Shown here: one piece after another, positions 17,471 to 21,029 of the stretch
How positions within the stretch are numbered: position 1 is the stretch's first letter
How the letters are laid out: every line of letters begins with the position of its first letter
Source: Syncephalis fuscata
Taxonomy: Eukaryota; Zoopagomycota; Zoopagomycetes; Zoopagales; Piptocephalidaceae
Assembly: GCA_025786725.1 (NCBI GenBank)
Contig: JAHLTZ010000156.1
Location: 1-21,029 of the forward strand
Reading direction: 5' to 3'
DNA length: 21,029 nt
The notes under the pieces: model-generated
The model's database searches: none
What the model was told of the DNA's origin: nothing
What the model saw: the letters and a program-made list of their open reading frames with translations, nothing else
Program-made: the position numbers and the translations under genes

Positions 17471-17545
17471 ATAATTATCGATTAATTACAGCAAAGATAT
17501 ATATTTATTGCAATTATTAACAGTTGTACGAATTGATGCTATTTC

Positions 17546-19348
17546 TTAAACGCCTATTAATATACCGCCAAAATGTACAACGGTATAGCTGATAGCAGAA
17601 AATGCTATAGAGAATAAAAGTGAAGCGGTATTGGTGGATGCAGAGCTAGCCTTTTTTGAAGGTCCACTTGGAGGTCTATTTGGATCGACTTGTGCACTGC
17701 GTAAGACATTCTGGCAAGAAGCTTCGATTTTTTTAGGTGTAGCAAGTTTTGCGGTACCTGCAAAACTGCAAGAATTACCATCTTTCTTGCTCTTTCCATA
17801 GGCGGCGTTGTAGGCCCAGGAAAGTCGTTCAACAGCCGAGCAGCCGCTATACTTGCCGTATTGGCCAGACTTGGTATTATGGCTAATATCGCTACAGTCA
17901 ATCTGGCCACAAATTGTTGCTAATGATTTTCCTGCAGTCATATTAATTTGTTCTGGAGAAGAGCCTAGAGCATGTTCTTCAACGTGGCATGTAAGTGTAT
18001 CAATCATACATTTGCATGCTTCTTCAGATGGTGTCGATGGTAGTTCGCCGCTAGAATGCCAACTGGCCGTTGTTGCTGGACACTGCGATGCTTCACGCCT
18101 ATCCTTTAGTGCGTTCATTTTTATTCCCTATAACAATTAAACATTAGCAATGGTTTAAAACATTGGCTTTTTGTAAAATAAATGAAGCGTAACTTACCAC
18201 TGGCCTTACAGCGGCATAAGCCGATTTCAAATTGTGAAAATCTTGCATCTTGGCCACCTGTTTTTCATTGACAATTTGAACTAAACCATAATTGTTTTCC
18301 TCGTTGCTAAATTCGTAGGCAATGCCGCCGGAAAGAACATCCGACATTTGCGGACCAAATATGGCTTCCACCTTGGCAATGTTAGTCAATATGAGATATA
18401 ATAAATGATGCCAAACTTACTTCACCGAACGTTCGAGGCATCGACAAATTGCATCCAAACTCTGTAAGGAAGATGGGAATGCTATATTGTTGAAACTCTT
18501 CGTGACGATCTTTATAACCAGATGTTTCAAAGGTCGCTTTGGTGCCGCACCATTCGTATAGGTTGACGCCGTAGAAATCGGCCCGTTCTCCTGGTGCACC
18601 GCAGTTAAAGTAGTTTAGTAGTTCCATCCGAATTGTCGGATCGTCGTTTGAAGCATAGCCGACGGGCAATGTATGTCCACCCGGACTTTTTTGATAAATG
18701 TAATTTTTAATATCACGAAGTGTAGCTTTTACAAATGCCGATGCACTTGTTGTATTAACTTCATTGCTGACTTCATTGCCAGCAATAAAACCAAGCATGT
18801 TAATATATTTTAAAAACGCGTCGGCAGTTTTCTTGTAATGCTGTAACAGTGTATAATCATAGGTTGGTTCAGCTCGGTTGATACTTTGTTTCGGAGTCGG
18901 GAGATCTAGTAACAAATAGATACCGGCATCAGCTAACATTTTCATGCAAGCGTCATGATTAGCTTCGTTATCGACCTATTAGTCGGTTATTAGCACTGCT
19001 ATTTGTATTATGGACTTTAATATTTACCTGATAGACTCGAATAGTATTAATGTTTAGTTCTTTAAGAGCAGGAACATCTCGCCGGCAGCCCGCCTCGTTT
19101 GCCAGTGGATCGCTAATTTGAGCGTTTCCACGAGGCTGGTAGGCTACACCTTTGACAAAAAATTCATCCTTTGTCACATCGTCAAACATTCTATGCCCCT
19201 TGATGACAATTGGATTAAGTGCATTGATGCCATCTATTGCAGTGACCAGCAAGAGTCCAAGCAACAGCAGCAATAGTGTCAATGGTTGGCGCATTGCCTG
19301 ACGAAGACCAAAAGGAGTGTCGCGGTATTTTGAATTTAATGAATACAT
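17546..19348 (-). CDS. GPI-anchored beta-1,3-glucanosyltransferase, GH72 with X8 domain, four exons, 543 aa
   Basis: Gas1/Gel-type enzymes cut and re-join beta-1,3-glucan chains in the wall outside the plasma membrane. Exons on the minus strand are 19348-19028, 18975-18421, 18371-18198 and 18127-17546; introns are 52, 49 and 70 nt, all in phase 0. The signal peptide is the Leu-rich run at about residues 23-43; Met19 (at 19294) would give a more typical start than Met1. The GH72 domain follows (KGVAYQPRG, then NTIRVYQVDNEANHDACM). It has the acid/base E175 in GFIAGNEVSNE and the nucleophile E279 in FLTEFGCN, 104 residues apart (101 in yeast Gas1). SGGIAYEFSNEENNYGLV ends the catalytic unit. 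The last exon holds the Cys-rich X8/CBM43-like region from about 388 (CKCMIDTLTC ... CGQIDCSDIS ... YSGCSAVERLSWAYN). A Ser-rich stretch and a hydrophobic C-tail (about 519-543) follow, as expected for a GPI signal. X8 places it with the Gas1/Gas2-like subfamily. Confidence 0.93.
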
Positions 19349-20817
19349 TTTTTGGATTAGACTTCAATCGACATTGAACCCTTGGATAGCGTGCCTGGTA
19401 AAAATTATAATAACAGAAATTGAATTAACAAGTACGGAGAGAAGCAAATGCTTGTGCTTGGTTAAAGTAACAATAATGGCGCTTTAGTTGTTGGATAGAC
19501 GCATAACCACAACAAAAAATCATCTCCTTAAATATCAGCACATCCAGCATAAGAGAGACGCTGAGTGCGATTTTTGTTTCGCGCAAGTGGATCAACTCAG
19601 CGACACGGCTGTGTTTTACTGAGAGACAAATGCTTAAGTAGTTTGTAGATACGTAGTTTATTTAGAACCATTTGTCGACCTTAGTCAGTAATGGTTATGT
19701 GTTTGCAATGCTTTACAAAATAAACACAGTTATTGTATATTGCAGTATCTTTGTTTATTTTCAAATTTGCAATTATTCCTACTGCACTTTAGCAACCCGA
19801 TCTTCAAGAAATAAACAATTTTAAATCATATTGGAAGCAATAAATATTTAATTAAGTCCGTTATACTATCAAGATAAAAATAAATTGATATAATATGTTT
19901 TTAATTTCGTATCAATTAAACACACTACGTTTAGAATCCGTGAAATTTATTATTTGTCTAACAAAATTATCCTTTTCTAAAAAAATACAACAAATTACAT
20001 ACCACTATAAACTACGTCATAGTAAATAATAGTGGTAAGTTGTTATAACACGCCATGTAAATAAATGGAACTTGAATGACATGATTACTTTTGAATATAT
20101 TGTATTGAGCGTCGTTACCAACTTGCACTTAATAATAAACATTGTTACCAAGCAAGTCTGGCTTATCATATCGCTATTTTACGAATTGGATATTAACCAA
20201 GTTATTTAGATCGTTATCGCAATAATTCGACTAAAATACATTTTATAAAAACAGTTGCTATTATCATCACAAATAAATTATAATTTGACACAATTTAATG
20301 ATCTTTGCATAGCAATTAATTCAATACTTGCTAGTTCAATAGGTATAATATATATATATATACTTTGCTACATTTACCACTAATCTTTGTACAGTAACAC
20401 CATTAGCCGTATTGACCACTTGTATAAAACTGCCTCCTTTTCTTTAACCTTGCCCCGGCAACCATACCAGCCACTCCTTGCATTTTAAACGGATTTGTTA
20501 TTTTTTCCTTCCTTTAGACAAAAAATCGAGGCGACGTGTTTACACGTTGTGAAGGTATCACCCATCAACCAACACTATTGTTGCAACATTGCGTTTTTGC
20601 ATGGGCTTTAAGGTTTGCATAATTTGAATCATCCGTATTTTCTGCAACATCTCGCGGTCTGTAAATTTACTACTGCTTGGTGGATCACCTTTTTTTCGTA
20701 CTTTCGCTTAAACTTATCATTTCATTATTGCTGTTCGTTCATGTAAGTGTACACATTCTATTTAAAAGTCTTCTACTCCCATACTAATCGGAGGATAAAT
20801 GATAGCCCCACTCATAG
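19349..20817. promoter_or_regulatory. GH72 gene upstream region and long intergenic stretch
   Basis: About 19350-19700 is less AT-rich and should hold the GH72 promoter and leader. An imperfect inverted pair (CTGAGTGCG at about 19561 and ATCAACTCAG at about 19591) could form a weak hairpin. About 19740-20400 is AT-rich with no frame. A pure TA run lies at about 20346-20363. From about 20420 composition changes again (TATAAAACTGCC at 20424, then CCTTTTCTTTAACCTTGCC), which looks like a promoter facing right toward the window edge. No tRNA or other RNA gene was recognised. Confidence 0.35.
20346..20363. repeat. (TA)n microsatellite
   Basis: A run of nine or so TA dinucleotides in AT-rich intergenic DNA. 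Confidence 0.85.
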
Positions 20818-21029
20818 TCAATCGCGCACTTCTTATCTCAAAGGTAACTACCATTTTAAGTAATTGTGGTCAACTCCGTTCATCCACATTCCCACTATCT
20901 TAATAGCTATTATTGTCTCATTATCGGCATTGATAGCGCTTTTCACGCTCGTTTAACATTTCCTTATACTGATATTGGCGCACTTTTAATTGCCAAAAAT
21001 AGTGGCCAATACACAAGCAATTTCGCTTT
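20818..21029 (+). CDS. Possible partial gene running off the right edge
   Basis: A candidate 26-nt exon (20818-20843) lies between ATACTAATCG...CACTCATAG and the donor GTAACT. A 63-nt GT-AG intron (20844-20906, ending TCTTAATAG) follows, and then an open frame that runs to the window end for 40 codons (CLIIGIDSAFHARLTFPY, TDIGALLIAKNSGQYTS). The splice signals resemble those of the other genes and the composition is more coding-like than the flanks. I do not recognise the protein, no start codon can be assigned, and the reading may be chance. Confidence 0.25.

Overview
The window is fungal. A GPI-anchored GH72 beta-1,3-glucanosyltransferase with an X8 domain is a fungus-specific wall enzyme. 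It sits with a MYST acetyltransferase of the Esa1 type, a HAC1-type bZIP factor, an AMMECR1 gene and a probable Utp16-like nucleolar gene. Introns are short (about 49-80 nt) GT-AG introns with TACTAAT or CTAAC-like branch points, and intergenic DNA is very AT-rich. An early-diverging lineage (Mucoromycota or Zoopagomycota type) is my inference; the sequence does not prove it.

Left part (1-6100). A 240-bp tandem duplication precedes the most striking locus. Exon 1 (775-871) encodes a signal peptide and a short dibasic-terminated pro-region. It is followed by 32 tandem units of about 81 bp. In each unit a complete mini-intron (GTAAGT ... TACTAAT-like ... TAATAG) ends and the next begins exactly 3 nt later (one unit has 6 nt). 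Read as microexons in the phase set by exon 1, the triplets form one open frame. It gives a 33-residue, six-cysteine mature peptide, and its stop codon is completed by the first two bases after the last intron. The other two phases hit stops. I think this is a gene whose mature secreted product is built from single-codon-sized exons. To the right are AT-rich DNA, an inverted copy of a dispersed repeat, and a decayed 3' fragment of a Fanzor/OrfB-type (TnpB-related) nuclease gene.

Middle part (6100-12300). A HAC1/XBP1-type bZIP gene carries an Ire1-type 7-nt loop on a perfect 5-bp stem. Removing a predicted 17-nt non-spliceosomal intron switches the frame to a short acidic/hydrophobic C-terminus (360 aa). 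The unspliced frame stays open for 191 more codons and encodes a hydrophobic segment resembling the XBP1u design. Then come a broken F-box-like gene (9236-10998; six stops, at least three frameshifts) and a dispersed repeat copy.

Right part (12300-21029). A five-exon AMMECR1 gene converges on a five-exon Utp16-like gene. The latter is divergent from intronless esa1 across 146 bp. A second direct repeat copy separates esa1 from the four-exon GH72 gene on the minus strand. The last 1.6 kb is mostly intergenic, with a possible truncated gene start at the edge.

The genes are mostly unrelated housekeeping functions (secretory stress response, wall building, chromatin, ribosome biogenesis). The only functional link I can suggest is that the secreted peptide and the wall enzyme both use the ER/secretory pathway that a HAC1 factor controls.
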